This document shows positions 8,072 through 16,793 of a stretch of DNA of 46,625 nucleotides, piece after piece; positions within the stretch are counted from its first letter, which is position 1; each line of letters starts with the position of its first letter. The translations under genes and the position numbers were made by a program. A model generated the notes under the pieces. That model did not search any database. It was not told where the DNA came from and worked only from the letters and a program-made list of their open reading frames with translations. This stretch comes from Pseudomonas sp. dw_612 (GTDB lineage Bacteria; Pseudomonadota; Gammaproteobacteria; Pseudomonadales; Pseudomonadaceae). The stretch covers positions 1 through 46,625 of the forward strand of contig NZ_JAAVVC010000032.1 in the NCBI RefSeq assembly GCF_018449725.1, given 5' to 3'.

Positions 8072-8998
8072 TTACTTCTGCGTCCCATCATCATGCTGCA
8101 AATTCGCCTGCGTCAGGTTGGCCCCCGCCGGCACGCTACGGGTCAGCCACACGTTGCCGCCAATGGTCGAACCCTTGCCGATGGTGATCCGCCCCAGAAT
8201 CGTCGCCCCGGCATAGATCACCACATCGTCCTCGACAATCGGATGCCGTGGATGGCCCTTCTGCAACTGCCCGTCCTCATCCGACGGGAAACGCTTGGCA
8301 CCCAGGGTGACCGCTTGATAAATCCGCACCCGCTCACCAATGATCGCCGTCTCGCCAATCACCACACCCGTCCCGTGATCGATAAAGAAGCTGCGGCCAA
8401 TCTGTGCGCCCGGATGAATGTCGATGCCGGTGGCGGAGTGGGCGATTTCCGCGCTGATCCGCGCCAGCAATGGCAACCCGGCGCGGTACAAATGATGGGC
8501 GAGGCGATGGTGAATCACCGCCAGAATTCCCGGATAGCACAGCAACACTTCATCGACGCTGCGGGCCGCCGGGTCGCCGTGATAGGCCGCCAGCACGTCG
8601 GTGTCGAGCAGATTGCGCAGCCCCGGCAGCGCGAGGGCAAAGTCCTGGATGATCTGGATTGTCTTGGCTTCGACTTCAGTGTCAGCCTGGTCGCTGTGGC
8701 GAGCGGCATAACGCAGCTCAAGCCGCGCCTGAGCCAACAATGCATTCAGCGCGACATCGAGGGTGTGGCCGACGTAGAAGTCTTCACTCTCCTCACGCAA
8801 ATCCACCGGCCCCAGGCGCATCGGGAACAACGCACCGCACAGGGCTTCGAGAATCTCCGCCATCGCCGCCCGGGACGGCAACTCGCGACCGCCCTGCTCG
8901 CCGCTGGCGCGGCCGTTTTGTGCACGCCATTGATCACGCGCCGTGCGCAGTTGGCTGACGATGGTCTGCAATTGCCAATGGCTGGAACGCTCGCTCAC
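8072..8998 (-). CDS. epsC: Serine O-acetyltransferase, EpsC type
   Basis: A 308-residue cytosolic enzyme that acetylates L-serine with acetyl-CoA to O-acetylserine, the first step of cysteine synthesis. The N-terminal helical domain covers about residues 1-170; the left-handed beta-helix of hexapeptide repeats follows, with the catalytic-site stretch FFIDHGTGVVIGE and the loop VTLGAKRF. The length and N-terminus match the long EpsC form rather than the shorter CysE. The start is a GTG at 8998 with GAGGAG eight bases upstream. It is divergent from D-cysteine desulfhydrase and the cystine importer, and the shared 190-base region probably carries a sulfur-responsive (CysB-type) promoter. Confidence 0.93.
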   Translation of the reverse strand: MSERSSHWQLQTIVSQLRTARDQWRAQNGRASGEQGGRELPSRAAMAEILEALCGALFPMRLGPVDLREESEDFYVGHTLDVALNALLAQARLELRYAARHSDQADTEVEAKTIQIIQDFALALPGLRNLLDTDVLAAYHGDPAARSVDEVLLCYPGILAVIHHRLAHHLYRAGLPLLARISAEIAHSATGIDIHPGAQIGRSFFIDHGTGVVIGETAIIGERVRIYQAVTLGAKRFPSDEDGQLQKGHPRHPIVEDDVVIYAGATILGRITIGKGSTIGGNVWLTRSVPAGANLTQANLQHDDGTQK

Positions 8999-9129
8999 GG
9001 TAAAAACTCCTCACGGGCGGCCGGACTGTCTGGCCGCACTGACGGCGATTACTTTACGGCAAGGGCTTGGAGCCGAATTAAGAACCAATTGTGCTGGGAT
9101 CAATACATTCGGATATAAGCGATTGACGG

Positions 9130-9158
9130 TTGCCCGTACAAATAGGCGTGCCTATAGT
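9130..9158 (+). promoter_or_regulatory. Predicted sigma70 promoter of dcyD
   Basis: A -35-like TTGCCC at 9130-9135 and a -10 TATAGT at 9153-9158 have a 17-base spacer. Transcription would begin near 9165, giving a leader of only about 25 bases before the ATG at 9189. The upstream 9060-9128 segment is AT-rich relative to the genes and is a candidate for CysB binding, which is inference. Confidence 0.5.
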
Positions 9159-9188
9159 CCTGACATCTCTCCCCGCCAGTACGGACCC

Positions 9189-10181
9189 ATGATCAAACAA
9201 TCGCTTGCCCGCTTTAATCGCCTCGACCTGCTCGGCCATCCCACCGCCCTGGAAAAACTCGAACGACTGTCGACCTGGCTGGGCCGCGATGTGTACGTCA
9301 AACGCGATGACCTGACGCCGCTGGCCATGGGCGGCAACAAGCTGCGCAAACTCGAATACCTGGCCGCCGATGCGCTGGCTCAGGGCGCCGATACGTTGAT
9401 CACCGCCGGTGCGCTGCAATCCAACCACGTGCGCCAGACCGCCGCCATCGCCGCCAAACTGGGCCTGGGTTGCGTAGCGCTGCTGGAAAATCCGCTGGGC
9501 ACCGACGACGCCAACTATGTCGGCAACGGCAATCGGCTGCTGCTGGACCTGTTCGATGCCAAGGTCGAGTTGGTGGAGAACCTCGACAACGCTGACGACC
9601 AATTGCAAGCCTTGGCCGATCGCCTGCGCAACAACGGCAAGAAGCCGTACGTGGTGCCGATTGGTGGCTCCAATGCCTTGGGGGCTTTGGGTTATGTGCG
9701 TGCGGGCCTGGAACTGGCGGAACAGATCAAGGACACCGGCCTGCAATTCGCCGCCGTGGTGCTGGCCTCGGGCAGTGCCGGGACCCACAGCGGTCTGGCG
9801 CTGGCCTTGAATGAAGTACTCCCGGATTTGCCAGTGATTGGCGTGACGGTTTCCCGCAGCGAAGAAGATCAGCGGCCCAAAGTTCAGGGCCTGGCCGAAC
9901 GCACAGCCGAGCTGCTGGGTGTGAGCCTGCCGAAGCGTTTCAAGGTTGAACTGTGGGATGAATACTTCGGCCCGCGTTATGGCGAGCCGAATGCCGGGAC
10001 GCTGTCGGCGGTGAAGCTGGTGGCGAGTCAGGAAGGTTTGCTGCTGGACCCTGTGTACACCGGCAAAGCCATGGCCGGGTTGCTCGATGGCATCGGCCGC
10101 GGGCGTTTTGATGACGGCCCGATCATCTTCCTGCACACCGGCGGGGCGCCGGCGTTGTTTGCCTATAAAGATTTTCTGTAA
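9189..10181 (+). CDS. dcyD: D-cysteine desulfhydrase (PLP-dependent)
   Basis: A 330-residue fold-type II PLP enzyme that converts D-cysteine to pyruvate, sulfide and ammonia. The Schiff-base lysine is Lys51 in MGGNKLRKLEY, the substrate-serine motif is LQSNHVRQTAA, and the phosphate-binding loop is SGSAGTHSGLALA. The length and these motifs match DcyD and ACC-deaminase relatives, and the cystine-transport neighbourhood favours DcyD. The ATG at 9189 has a weak ribosome-binding site, but the homologous N-terminus (MIKQSLARFNRLDLL) starts there. The cystine ABC genes follow after a REP pair. Together with them it would let the cell use D- or L-cystine as sulfur source. Confidence 0.92.
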   Translation: MIKQSLARFNRLDLLGHPTALEKLERLSTWLGRDVYVKRDDLTPLAMGGNKLRKLEYLAADALAQGADTLITAGALQSNHVRQTAAIAAKLGLGCVALLENPLGTDDANYVGNGNRLLLDLFDAKVELVENLDNADDQLQALADRLRNNGKKPYVVPIGGSNALGALGYVRAGLELAEQIKDTGLQFAAVVLASGSAGTHSGLALALNEVLPDLPVIGVTVSRSEEDQRPKVQGLAERTAELLGVSLPKRFKVELWDEYFGPRYGEPNAGTLSAVKLVASQEGLLLDPVYTGKAMAGLLDGIGRGRFDDGPIIFLHTGGAPALFAYKDFL

Positions 10182-10193
10182 CCAAACAAGATC

Positions 10194-10270
10194 AAAAGAT
10201 CGCAGCCTTCGGCAGCTCCTACGGGCGCACGCCGATCCCCTGTAGGAGCTGCCGAAGGCTGCGATTTTTT
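10194..10270. repeat. REP inverted pair, GATCGCAGCCTTCGGCAGCTCC family
   Basis: Two inverted 29-base units with an 18-base loop begin 12 bases after the dcyD stop codon. The right unit ends in a run of T (gcgattttttcc), so the pair could double as a rightward terminator isolating dcyD from tcyJ. Confidence 0.88.
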
Positions 10271-10476
10271 CCAAAGACAATACATATTCTATAAAAGAAT
10301 AACAAAATCAATATTTAGTATTTTCCTATCTAACAAAGCCGTCATATAGTCGCGCCGCAGGCGAATTTGGCGCGAGACGCATAAGCTGCTTTAGGGCAGG
10401 ATATCGCAATCGTTCAAATCCCGATTTTGCCAACATTCCTAATAGCGTCTTCCATAAGAAAACACAGGGGCTTGTC
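10271..10476 (+). promoter_or_regulatory. AT-rich upstream region and predicted promoter of tcyJLN
   Basis: An AT-rich stretch (attctataaaagaataac and tttagtattttcc) at about 10280-10335 is followed by a -10-like TATAGT at 10345-10350, the same hexamer as at dcyD. Its -35 (tttcct at 10322) is poor, as expected for an activator-dependent promoter. This layout fits CysB-activated sulfur genes in Pseudomonas, which is inference. A leader of about 120 bases would precede tcyJ. Confidence 0.45.
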
Positions 10477-11277
10477 ATGAATTTTTCCGCACTACGTCGA
10501 AACCTGCTGGTAGGTTCGCTGGGCCTGGCATTGAGCGCCGGCCTGTTGGGGCAAGCGGTTGCCGGTGAGCAACTGCAAAAAATCAAGGACGCAGGCGTGA
10601 TCAACGTCGGCCTGGAAGGCACTTATCCACCGTTCAGTTTCGTCGACGCCGACGGCAAACTGGCCGGCTTCGAAGTCGAGTTCTCCGAAGCCCTGGCCAA
10701 AGAGCTGGGCGTGAAGGTCAAACTGCAACCGACCAAATGGGACGGCATCCTCGCGGCGCTGGAATCCAAGCGTCTGGACGCAGTGATCAACCAGGTGACC
10801 ATCTCCGAAGAACGCAAAAAGAAGTATGACTTCTCCGAGCCGTACACCGTTTCCGGGATTCAGGCGCTGGTGCTGACCAAGAAGGCTGCGGAGCTGAACA
10901 TCAAGACGGCCGCCGACCTGGGTGGCAAGAAAGTCGGCGTAGGCCTGGGCACCAACTACGAGCAATGGGTCAAAGCCAACGTGCCGACCGCTGACGTGCG
11001 CACCTATGAAGATGATCCGAGCAAGTTCGCAGACCTGCGTAACGGCCGCACCGACGCCATTCTGATCGACCGCCTCGCCGCCCTCGAATACGCCAAGAAA
11101 GCCAAGGACACCTCCGCTGCCGGCGAAGCGTTCTCCCGCCAGGAAGCCGGTATTGCCCTGCGCAAAGGCGAGCCTGAGCTGCTGGCTGCCGTGAACAAGG
11201 CCATCGACAAGCTGCGTGCCGACGGTACGCTGAAAAAGCTTTCGGAAAAATACTTCAGCGCTGACGTCACTCAATAA
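10477..11277 (+). CDS. tcyJ: Cystine ABC transporter, periplasmic binding protein
   Basis: A 266-residue family-3 solute-binding protein with a signal peptide (positively charged start, hydrophobic core, cleavage after GQAVA near residue 30). The mature part starts with the family pattern VINVGLEGTYPPFSFVDADG and has the GFEVEFSEALAKEL motif, as in FliY/TcyJ that bind L-cystine. The ATG has an AGGGG ribosome-binding site. The stop overlaps the permease start (TAATG), showing translational coupling with tcyL and tcyN. The serine acetyltransferase and D-cysteine desulfhydrase neighbours support cystine as ligand. Confidence 0.93.
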   Translation: MNFSALRRNLLVGSLGLALSAGLLGQAVAGEQLQKIKDAGVINVGLEGTYPPFSFVDADGKLAGFEVEFSEALAKELGVKVKLQPTKWDGILAALESKRLDAVINQVTISEERKKKYDFSEPYTVSGIQALVLTKKAAELNIKTAADLGGKKVGVGLGTNYEQWVKANVPTADVRTYEDDPSKFADLRNGRTDAILIDRLAALEYAKKAKDTSAAGEAFSRQEAGIALRKGEPELLAAVNKAIDKLRADGTLKKLSEKYFSADVTQ

Positions 11278-11942
11278 TGGAAGAAGCTTTCCAACTTGCG
11301 CTGGACTCCGCGCCCTTCCTGCTGAAGGGCGCGTACTACACGGTCATCCTGAGCCTGGGCGGAATGTTCTTCGGCCTGGTGATGGGCTTCGGCCTGGCGT
11401 TGATGCGCTTGTCACGCTTCAAATCGGTGAGCTGGCTGGCCCGCATCTACGTGTCGTTCTTTCGCGGCACACCGTTGCTGGTGCAGCTGTTCGTGATCTA
11501 TTACGGCTTGCCGCAATTGGGCATCGAACTCGACCCGCTGCCAGCGGCCCTGATCGGCTTCTCGCTGAACATGGCCGCCTACGCCTGTGAAATCCTGCGT
11601 GCCGCAATCAGCTCCATCGAGCGTGGCCAGTGGGAAGCCGCCGCGAGTATCGGCATGACCCGCGCGCAGACCCTGCGCCGGGCCATCCTGCCGCAAGCGA
11701 TGCGCACGGCCCTGCCACCGCTGGGCAACAGCTTCATTTCGCTGGTCAAGGACACGGCGCTGGCCGCCACCATCCAGGTGCCGGAGCTGTTCCGCCAGGC
11801 GCAATTGATCACCGCCCGCACCTTCGAAATCTTCACCATGTATCTGGCCGCCGCCCTGATCTACTGGATTCTGGCCACGGTGCTGTCGCACCTGCAGAAC
11901 AAGTTGGAAGAGCGGGTCAATCGGCACGACCAGGAGTCCTGA
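11277..11942 (+). CDS. tcyL: Cystine ABC transporter, permease
   Basis: A 221-residue inner-membrane protein of the polar amino-acid permease family (HisM/GlnP type). About five membrane helices are seen, and the cytoplasmic coupling motif EAAASIGMTRAQTLRRAILP is intact. The ATG overlaps the tcyJ stop by one base, and the stop is followed four bases later by tcyN. A single permease gene suggests a homodimer in the complex. Confidence 0.93.
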   Translation: MEEAFQLALDSAPFLLKGAYYTVILSLGGMFFGLVMGFGLALMRLSRFKSVSWLARIYVSFFRGTPLLVQLFVIYYGLPQLGIELDPLPAALIGFSLNMAAYACEILRAAISSIERGQWEAAASIGMTRAQTLRRAILPQAMRTALPPLGNSFISLVKDTALAATIQVPELFRQAQLITARTFEIFTMYLAAALIYWILATVLSHLQNKLEERVNRHDQES

Positions 11943-11946
11943 CCCA

Positions 11947-12702
11947 ATGATTGTCGTGGAAAAACTGACAAAGCAGTTCAAGGGTCAAGTGGTGCTCAAC
12001 GGCATCGATCTGGAAGTGAAGGAAGGCGAGGTCGTGGCGATTATCGGGCCAAGCGGCTCGGGCAAGACCACGTTCCTGCGTTGCCTGAACTTCCTCGAAG
12101 AACCCACCAGCGGCCGAATCAAGGTCGGCGACATCGAAATCGATGGCAGCCGCCCGCTGAACCAGCAGCAAGGCCTGGTGCGACGTCTGCGCCAGCACGT
12201 GGGCTTCGTGTTCCAGAACTTCAACTTGTTCCCGCATCGCACGGCGCTGGAAAACGTGATCGAAGGCCCGATCATCGTGAAGAAGATCCCCCACGCCGAA
12301 GCGGTGGCCCTGGGTAAAAAACTGTTGGCCAGGGTTGGCCTGGCGGGCAAGGAAGACGCTTACCCGCGACGCCTGTCCGGTGGTCAGCAACAGCGTGTGG
12401 CGATTGCCCGGGCGCTGGCGATGGAGCCGGAAGTGATTCTGTTCGATGAACCCACCTCGGCACTCGACCCGGAATTGGTCGGTGAAGTACTGGCGACCAT
12501 CCGCAGCCTCGCCGAAGAGAATCGCACCATGGTCATCGTCACCCACGAAATGGGCTTTGCCCGGGACGTGGCGAACCGCGTGGTGTTTTTCGACAAGGGT
12601 GTGATCGTCGAGCAGGGCGAAGCCAAGGCACTATTTGCCAATCCGAAAGAAGAACGGACGAAGCAGTTCCTTAGCAAGTTCCTGAATAACGCACACAACT
12701 GA
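11947..12702 (+). CDS. tcyN: Cystine ABC transporter, ATPase
   Basis: A 251-residue ABC ATPase of the polar amino-acid group. Walker A is GPSGSGKTT, the signature is LSGGQQQRVAIARAL, Walker B is VILFDEPTSALDPEL and the switch histidine is in VTHEMGFARDVA. The start has AGGAG overlapping the end of tcyL. It would energise TcyJL at the inner face of the membrane. It is the last gene of the unit; a 488-base gene-poor stretch follows. Confidence 0.93.
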   Translation: MIVVEKLTKQFKGQVVLNGIDLEVKEGEVVAIIGPSGSGKTTFLRCLNFLEEPTSGRIKVGDIEIDGSRPLNQQQGLVRRLRQHVGFVFQNFNLFPHRTALENVIEGPIIVKKIPHAEAVALGKKLLARVGLAGKEDAYPRRLSGGQQQRVAIARALAMEPEVILFDEPTSALDPELVGEVLATIRSLAEENRTMVIVTHEMGFARDVANRVVFFDKGVIVEQGEAKALFANPKEERTKQFLSKFLNNAHN

Positions 12703-13190
12703 AACTCCCATTTAAAACTTGTTAACTTCCATGGAAGGAAGTGACATTTACCCTCCGACTTAAAAACTCCGCAACCACCGCCTCCTTTCCAATCTATACA
12801 ACTTCGATTCTCTAAACGCGGTACATATATATGTTCTGCAACAGAATCATTCATCCTAAAATCAATCATGCATCCAGACAACGGCGGCTCAATGCATCGC
12901 CGCACCCGCCGCATCAAACCGGGAAAAACCAAGGTAAAGTTCGACAGCGCAATGGCGTTTATTAACTGCGCCACGTAGGACATTTCTGATTAACACCGAA
13001 TCCAACCCGCAACTAACAAACTCTATTGACACCTATTCCAGCGCACTCTTATCTAGTCTCCAACAGGCGTCGACCGCCCAACTCAATCGTTATCAATACG
13101 TACACATAACGAACATTTTGTTGCTCGATCATTAACGCCTCTTGAACTTCCAGAAACGGACTTCGCTGCAAGGCTTCAAGGAGAGAACCC
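12703..13190. promoter_or_regulatory. AT-rich gene-free stretch with a predicted promoter for the 13191 gene
   Basis: The 488 bases are clearly richer in A+T than the flanking genes and hold no supportable ORF. Near the right end a TTGACA at 13026-13031 and TATCTA at 13050-13055 with an 18-base spacer form a good rightward sigma70 promoter, which would give a leader of about 130 bases. No rho-independent terminator with a T run is obvious after tcyN. The composition suggests either a large regulatory region or decayed sequence. Confidence 0.5.
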
Positions 13191-13955
13191 ATGACAAGCA
13201 CCTCGAACAAAACCGAACTTGCGGCCCCCACCCTGGCGCAATCCCACCGGAGCGGCATCAACATCACCTCGGCCGCCCACTTGCTGATCGCGGTAGCGCC
13301 CTACCGCGGCATGGACGAAGGCGATCTGATCGAACTCTATTGGGACGACTGCTACGTGGCTTCAAAAGCCCTGATCATCGACGACGTCAATCAACCCGTG
13401 CATCTGCGCGTGCCCGAGAGTTTTGTCATCAATGGCACCTCGCACGTCCATTACCGCGTCATGCAAGTCGGGCAAGACCCGGCGTTGTCGCCGACCACGC
13501 GGGTGCAGATCAAACTCGATTGCCCCGGCGGCGAGTCGCCCGCGCTGTCCGGCGACGAAAACCAGAGCCTGGCCCCGGTGAACCTCCCCGACACCATTCG
13601 CCGCCAAGGGGTCAACCCGAACCAGATCAAACGCGGCGTCCCGCTGACCATCGAGCCTTACCTGAACATGGCCGTCGACGATGAAATCACCCTGCAGTGG
13701 GGCGATGTGCGCATGGACCTGCCCAAGCTCAGGGCGAGCGACATCGGCAAGCCGATCCAGGTCTGGGTGCCGCCGGCGATCATTCTCGAAGCCGGCGAAG
13801 ACCTGCGCCTGGAAGTGACCTATTGCATCCTCGACCGGGTGGGCAACAACTCGCGCTGGGCGCCGCCGCGGATGTTGAAGATCGGTTGCGCCAATCCCTA
13901 CCTCAAAGCGCCGTTGAAAGAAGAACTGAAGGCAGCAGAACCCCGCAAAAAATGA
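13191..13955 (+). CDS. Hypothetical protein with two tandem beta-sandwich-like repeats
   Basis: A 254-residue protein without a clear signal peptide or membrane segment. Residues about 22-120 and 138-240 look like two copies of one domain: LLIAVAPYRGMDEGDLIELYW aligns with LTIEPYLNMAVDDEITLQW, then VHLRVPESFVINGTSHVHYR with IQVWVPPAIILEAGEDLRLE, and each repeat ends in a Cys-containing strand (IKLDCP and LKIGCA). This alternation of hydrophobic strands suggests immunoglobulin-like folds. The start is backed by AAGGAG seven to eight bases upstream. I do not recognise a characterised homologue; similar repeat proteins are common as hypothetical proteins in Pseudomonas. It is monocistronic, between gene-poor DNA and a REP pair. 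Confidence 0.8.
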   Translation: MTSTSNKTELAAPTLAQSHRSGINITSAAHLLIAVAPYRGMDEGDLIELYWDDCYVASKALIIDDVNQPVHLRVPESFVINGTSHVHYRVMQVGQDPALSPTTRVQIKLDCPGGESPALSGDENQSLAPVNLPDTIRRQGVNPNQIKRGVPLTIEPYLNMAVDDEITLQWGDVRMDLPKLRASDIGKPIQVWVPPAIILEAGEDLRLEVTYCILDRVGNNSRWAPPRMLKIGCANPYLKAPLKEELKAAEPRKK

Positions 13956-13973
13956 AATCACCACCGCCCTCCT

Positions 13974-14062
13974 GTGGGAGCGGGCTTGCTCGCGAAGAGG
14001 CCATGTCAGTCGAAATAAAAGTTGCCTGACACACCGCCTTCGCGAGCAAGCCCGCTCCCACA
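13974..14062. repeat. REP inverted pair, GTGGGAGCGGGCTTGCTCGCGAA family
   Basis: Two 25-base units in inverted orientation around a 39-base loop, starting 18 bases after the stop codon at 13955. The remaining gap to 14252 is AT-rich in the middle (attaattatttatac near 14165-14180) and probably holds the sfnB promoter; no good sigma54 (GG-N10-GC) site is seen. Confidence 0.88.
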
Positions 14063-14269
14063 GGGGACCCTGCCGACCTCAGTCCACGCGTCAGCTGTTG
14101 CCCCACAAACAACTGTTGCCCTACGGACAGACGCTCTTCTATGCATATTCCCAAAAGTTAGTTTATTAATTATTTATACACGCTTAGGGTATATACACCG
14201 GACCACCGGACATTCTTGATATTCATTCGCCGCCACCATCGCGGCGTTTCCATGAGATGTGAGGTAGGT

Positions 14270-14338
14270 ATGGTCCGGAACACAATCACCCCAGTGCAGA
14301 ACGCCAGGGCATTGCGTGCAGCCAAGGAGCGGCACTGA
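14270..14338 (+). CDS. Candidate short ORF (22 codons) overlapping the sfnB start
   Basis: A reading frame beginning ATG at 14270 (or 14252 without a ribosome-binding site) ends at TGA 14336-14338, which overlaps the sfnB ATG as TGATG. A GAGG lies just upstream of the 14270 start. The same TGATG overlap links the second SfnB gene to the monooxygenase downstream, so coupling is plausible. The peptide (MVRNTITPVQNARALRAAKERH minus the last residues shown elsewhere) is basic and has no Cys. It could be a leader peptide or chance, because the AAGGAG of sfnB lies inside it. Confidence 0.3.
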   Translation: MVRNTITPVQNARALRAAKERH

Positions 14339-15579
14339 TGTCCAGTCTGGCAGAAGCCACCATCCAGAGTGATCTGGATATCGCCCCCCTGTTGTTGCCC
14401 GCGCAGGTTTTGCGCAACGACGCACAAGCCATCAAGGCTGCCCATGAGTTGGCGCAAGCCGCTCGCCTGCAAGCGGCCAAACGTGATCAGCAGCGCAAGT
14501 TGCCGTGGTCGGAAATCGAACAGTTCACCCGCAGCGGCCTGGGCAGCATTGCCATCCCGCGCGAGTACGGTGGCCCGCAGGTTTCGTTCGTCACGATCGC
14601 CGATGTGTTCGCGATCATTTCCGCGGCGGATCCGGCACTCGGGCAGATCCCGCAGAACCAGTTCGGCATCCTGAATCTGGTCCTCGGCAGCGCCACGGAA
14701 TCGCAGAAAAAACAGCTGTTCAAAAGCGTGCTCGAAGGCTGGCGCATCGGCAATGCCGGGCCGGAGCGCGGCACCAAAAACACCCTCGAACTCAAGGCGA
14801 GAATTACGGCTGACGGTGACGGTTTCGTCATCAGCGGCCAGAAGTTCTATTCCACCGGTGCGCTGTTCGCCCACTGGGTGGCGGTCAAGGCGTTGAACGA
14901 TGACGGCAAGCAAGTGCTGGCCTTCGTGCGCCGTGGCACGCCGGGTTTGCGCATCGTGGATGACTGGTCCGGTTTCGGCCAACGCACCACCGCCAGCGGC
15001 ACCATTTTGCTCAACAACGTGCGGGTCGACGCCGAGCTGGTGGTGGACAACTGGAAGATCAACGACAACCCGAACATCCAGGGCGCCGTGTCGCAATTGA
15101 TTCAAGCAGCCATCGACGCCGGCATCGCGCGCGGCGCCATCGATGACGCCATCGAATTCGTCAAAACCCGCGCTCGGCCATGGATCGACGCCAAGGTCGA
15201 ACGGGCCAGCGATGACCTCTACGTGATCGCCGACATCGGCAAACTGAAAATCGAACTGCACGCCGCCGAAGCGCTGCTGCGCAAGGCCGGGCAAGTGCTC
15301 GATCAGGTCAACGCCGCGCCACTCACCGCCGAATCCGCCGCCCGCGCCTCGATTGCCGTGGCCGAAGCCAAAGTGCTGACCACCGAGATCTCGTTGCTGG
15401 CCAGCGAAAAACTCTTCGAACTGGCCGGCAGCCGCGCCACCCTCGCCGAATTCAACCTCGACCGTCACTGGCGCAACGCCCGCGTGCACACCCTGCACGA
15501 CCCGGTGCGCTGGAAATACCACGCTGTCGGCACTTATCACCTCAACGGCACGCTGCCCGCTCGCCACTCCTGGATTTGA
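14338..15579 (+). CDS. sfnB: SfnB-family flavin-dependent oxidoreductase (sulfur acquisition), first copy
   Basis: A 413-residue protein of the acyl-CoA dehydrogenase fold, SfnB family, related to the sulfur-oxidising DszC-type FMNH2-dependent monooxygenases. The N-terminal helical domain is about residues 1-140 with GQIPQNQFG, the beta domain has DGDGFVISGQKFYSTGA and DDWSGFGQRTTASGT, and the C-terminal helical bundle ends with DRHWRNARVHTLHDPVRWK. AAGGAG lies upstream of the ATG. Its gene is followed 20 bases later by a paralogue and then a DszA-like monooxygenase. The family is induced in sulfur starvation; the substrate of this copy is unknown, with an organosulfur compound inferred from the neighbours. 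Confidence 0.92.
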   Translation: MSSLAEATIQSDLDIAPLLLPAQVLRNDAQAIKAAHELAQAARLQAAKRDQQRKLPWSEIEQFTRSGLGSIAIPREYGGPQVSFVTIADVFAIISAADPALGQIPQNQFGILNLVLGSATESQKKQLFKSVLEGWRIGNAGPERGTKNTLELKARITADGDGFVISGQKFYSTGALFAHWVAVKALNDDGKQVLAFVRRGTPGLRIVDDWSGFGQRTTASGTILLNNVRVDAELVVDNWKINDNPNIQGAVSQLIQAAIDAGIARGAIDDAIEFVKTRARPWIDAKVERASDDLYVIADIGKLKIELHAAEALLRKAGQVLDQVNAAPLTAESAARASIAVAEAKVLTTEISLLASEKLFELAGSRATLAEFNLDRHWRNARVHTLHDPVRWKYHAVGTYHLNGTLPARHSWI

Positions 15580-15599
15580 CCAGACCTCTGGAGAAACAC

Positions 15600-16793
15600 A
15601 TGACTCTTTCTCACCACGTCGCGGTCATAACCAGCGATGAGCAAGCCCTGATCGTCGCCAGTGATCTGGCCGAAGACTTCAAACGCGACAGCGCCCTGCG
15701 CGACCGCGAACGCCGTTTGCCGCACCCGGAACTGGAAGTGTTTTCCCGCTCAGGCCTCTGGGGCATCAGCGTGCCAAAAGAATACGGCGGTGCTGGCGTG
15801 TCCAACGTCACCCTGGCCAAAGTGATTGCCCTGATCGCCCAGGCCGACGGCTCCCTCGGGCAAATCCCGCAGAACCATTTCTACGCCCTCGAAGTGCTGC
15901 GGGTGAATGGCAGCGAAGCACAGAAAAAACGCCTGTACGCGGAAGTCTTGGCTGGCCAGCGTTTCGGCAACGCCCTCGCTGAACTCGGTACAAAAACGGC
16001 TCATGACCGCGCTACCAGCCTGACTCGCGACGGCGACGGCTACCGCATCAACGGCCGCAAGTTCTACGCCACGGGCGCGATTTACGCCCAGCGAATCCCG
16101 ACTTCAGTCGTGGATGAACACGGCGTGCAGCAATTGGCCTTCGTGCCGCGCGACAGCCAAGGCCTGACGGTGATCGACGACTGGAGCGGCTTCGGTCAGC
16201 GCACCACCGGCAGTGGTTCGGTGGTGTTCGAAGACGTGTACGTCGCCGCCGACGATGTGATCCCGTTTCAAAGCGCTTTCGAACGCCCGACCACGGTTGG
16301 TCCTCTGGCGCAGATTCTTCACGCCGCCATCGACACCGGCATCGCCCGCGCGGCTTACGAAGATGCCCTGCATTTCGTGCGCACTAAAACCCGGCCGTGG
16401 ATCGACGCGACCCACGAAAAAGCCACCGACGATCCGCTGACCATCAAGAGCTTCGGCCACTTGGCCATTCGACTGCACGCAACGGAAGCCTTGCTGGAGC
16501 GCTCCGGCGAATTCCTCGACAAGGCCCAGGCCGAGATGAACGCCGAAACCGTGGCAGCCGCCTCGATTGCCGTCGCCGAAGCCCGGGCCATCAGCACCGA
16601 AATCTCCCTCGCCGCCGGCAGCACGTTGTTCGAACTCGCCGGCAGCCAGGCAACCCTGATTGAACACGGTCTGGATCGCCATTGGCGCAACGCCCGGGTG
16701 CACACGCTGCACGACCCGGTGCGCTGGAAATATCACGCCGTGGGCAATTACTACCTCAACGATGAAAACCCGCCACTGCGGGGGACCATCTGA
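15600..16793 (+). CDS. sfnB: SfnB-family flavin-dependent oxidoreductase, second copy
   Basis: A 397-residue paralogue of the preceding protein. The shared landmarks are GQIPQNHFYALEVL, DGDGYRINGRKFYATGA, DDWSGFGQRTTGSGS and DRHWRNARVHTLHDPVRWK. The ATG at 15600 (MTLSHHVAV) has CTGGAG upstream; a TTG at 15576 would overlap the previous stop and is less likely. The stop overlaps the next start (TGATG at 16791-16795), so it is coupled to the monooxygenase. Two adjacent, diverged copies suggest either two substrates or two successive oxidations (for example sulfide to sulfoxide to sulfone), which is inference. Confidence 0.92.
   Translation: MTLSHHVAVITSDEQALIVASDLAEDFKRDSALRDRERRLPHPELEVFSRSGLWGISVPKEYGGAGVSNVTLAKVIALIAQADGSLGQIPQNHFYALEVLRVNGSEAQKKRLYAEVLAGQRFGNALAELGTKTAHDRATSLTRDGDGYRINGRKFYATGAIYAQRIPTSVVDEHGVQQLAFVPRDSQGLTVIDDWSGFGQRTTGSGSVVFEDVYVAADDVIPFQSAFERPTTVGPLAQILHAAIDTGIARAAYEDALHFVRTKTRPWIDATHEKATDDPLTIKSFGHLAIRLHATEALLERSGEFLDKAQAEMNAETVAAASIAVAEARAISTEISLAAGSTLFELAGSQATLIEHGLDRHWRNARVHTLHDPVRWKYHAVGNYYLNDENPPLRGTI

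Noticed and set aside
13049..13267. 72-codon minus-strand frame
   Set aside because: It overlaps the start of the supported gene at 13191 on the opposite strand and has no support.
14063..14337. Search for a sigma54 (-24/-12) promoter upstream of sfnB, expected if an SfnR-type protein controls it
   Set aside because: The only GG...GC candidate near 14312-14323 has the wrong spacing.
14170..15567. 465-codon minus-strand frame opposite the first sfnB gene
   Set aside because: Shadow frame; the sfnB reading on the other strand has clear family motifs and a ribosome-binding site.
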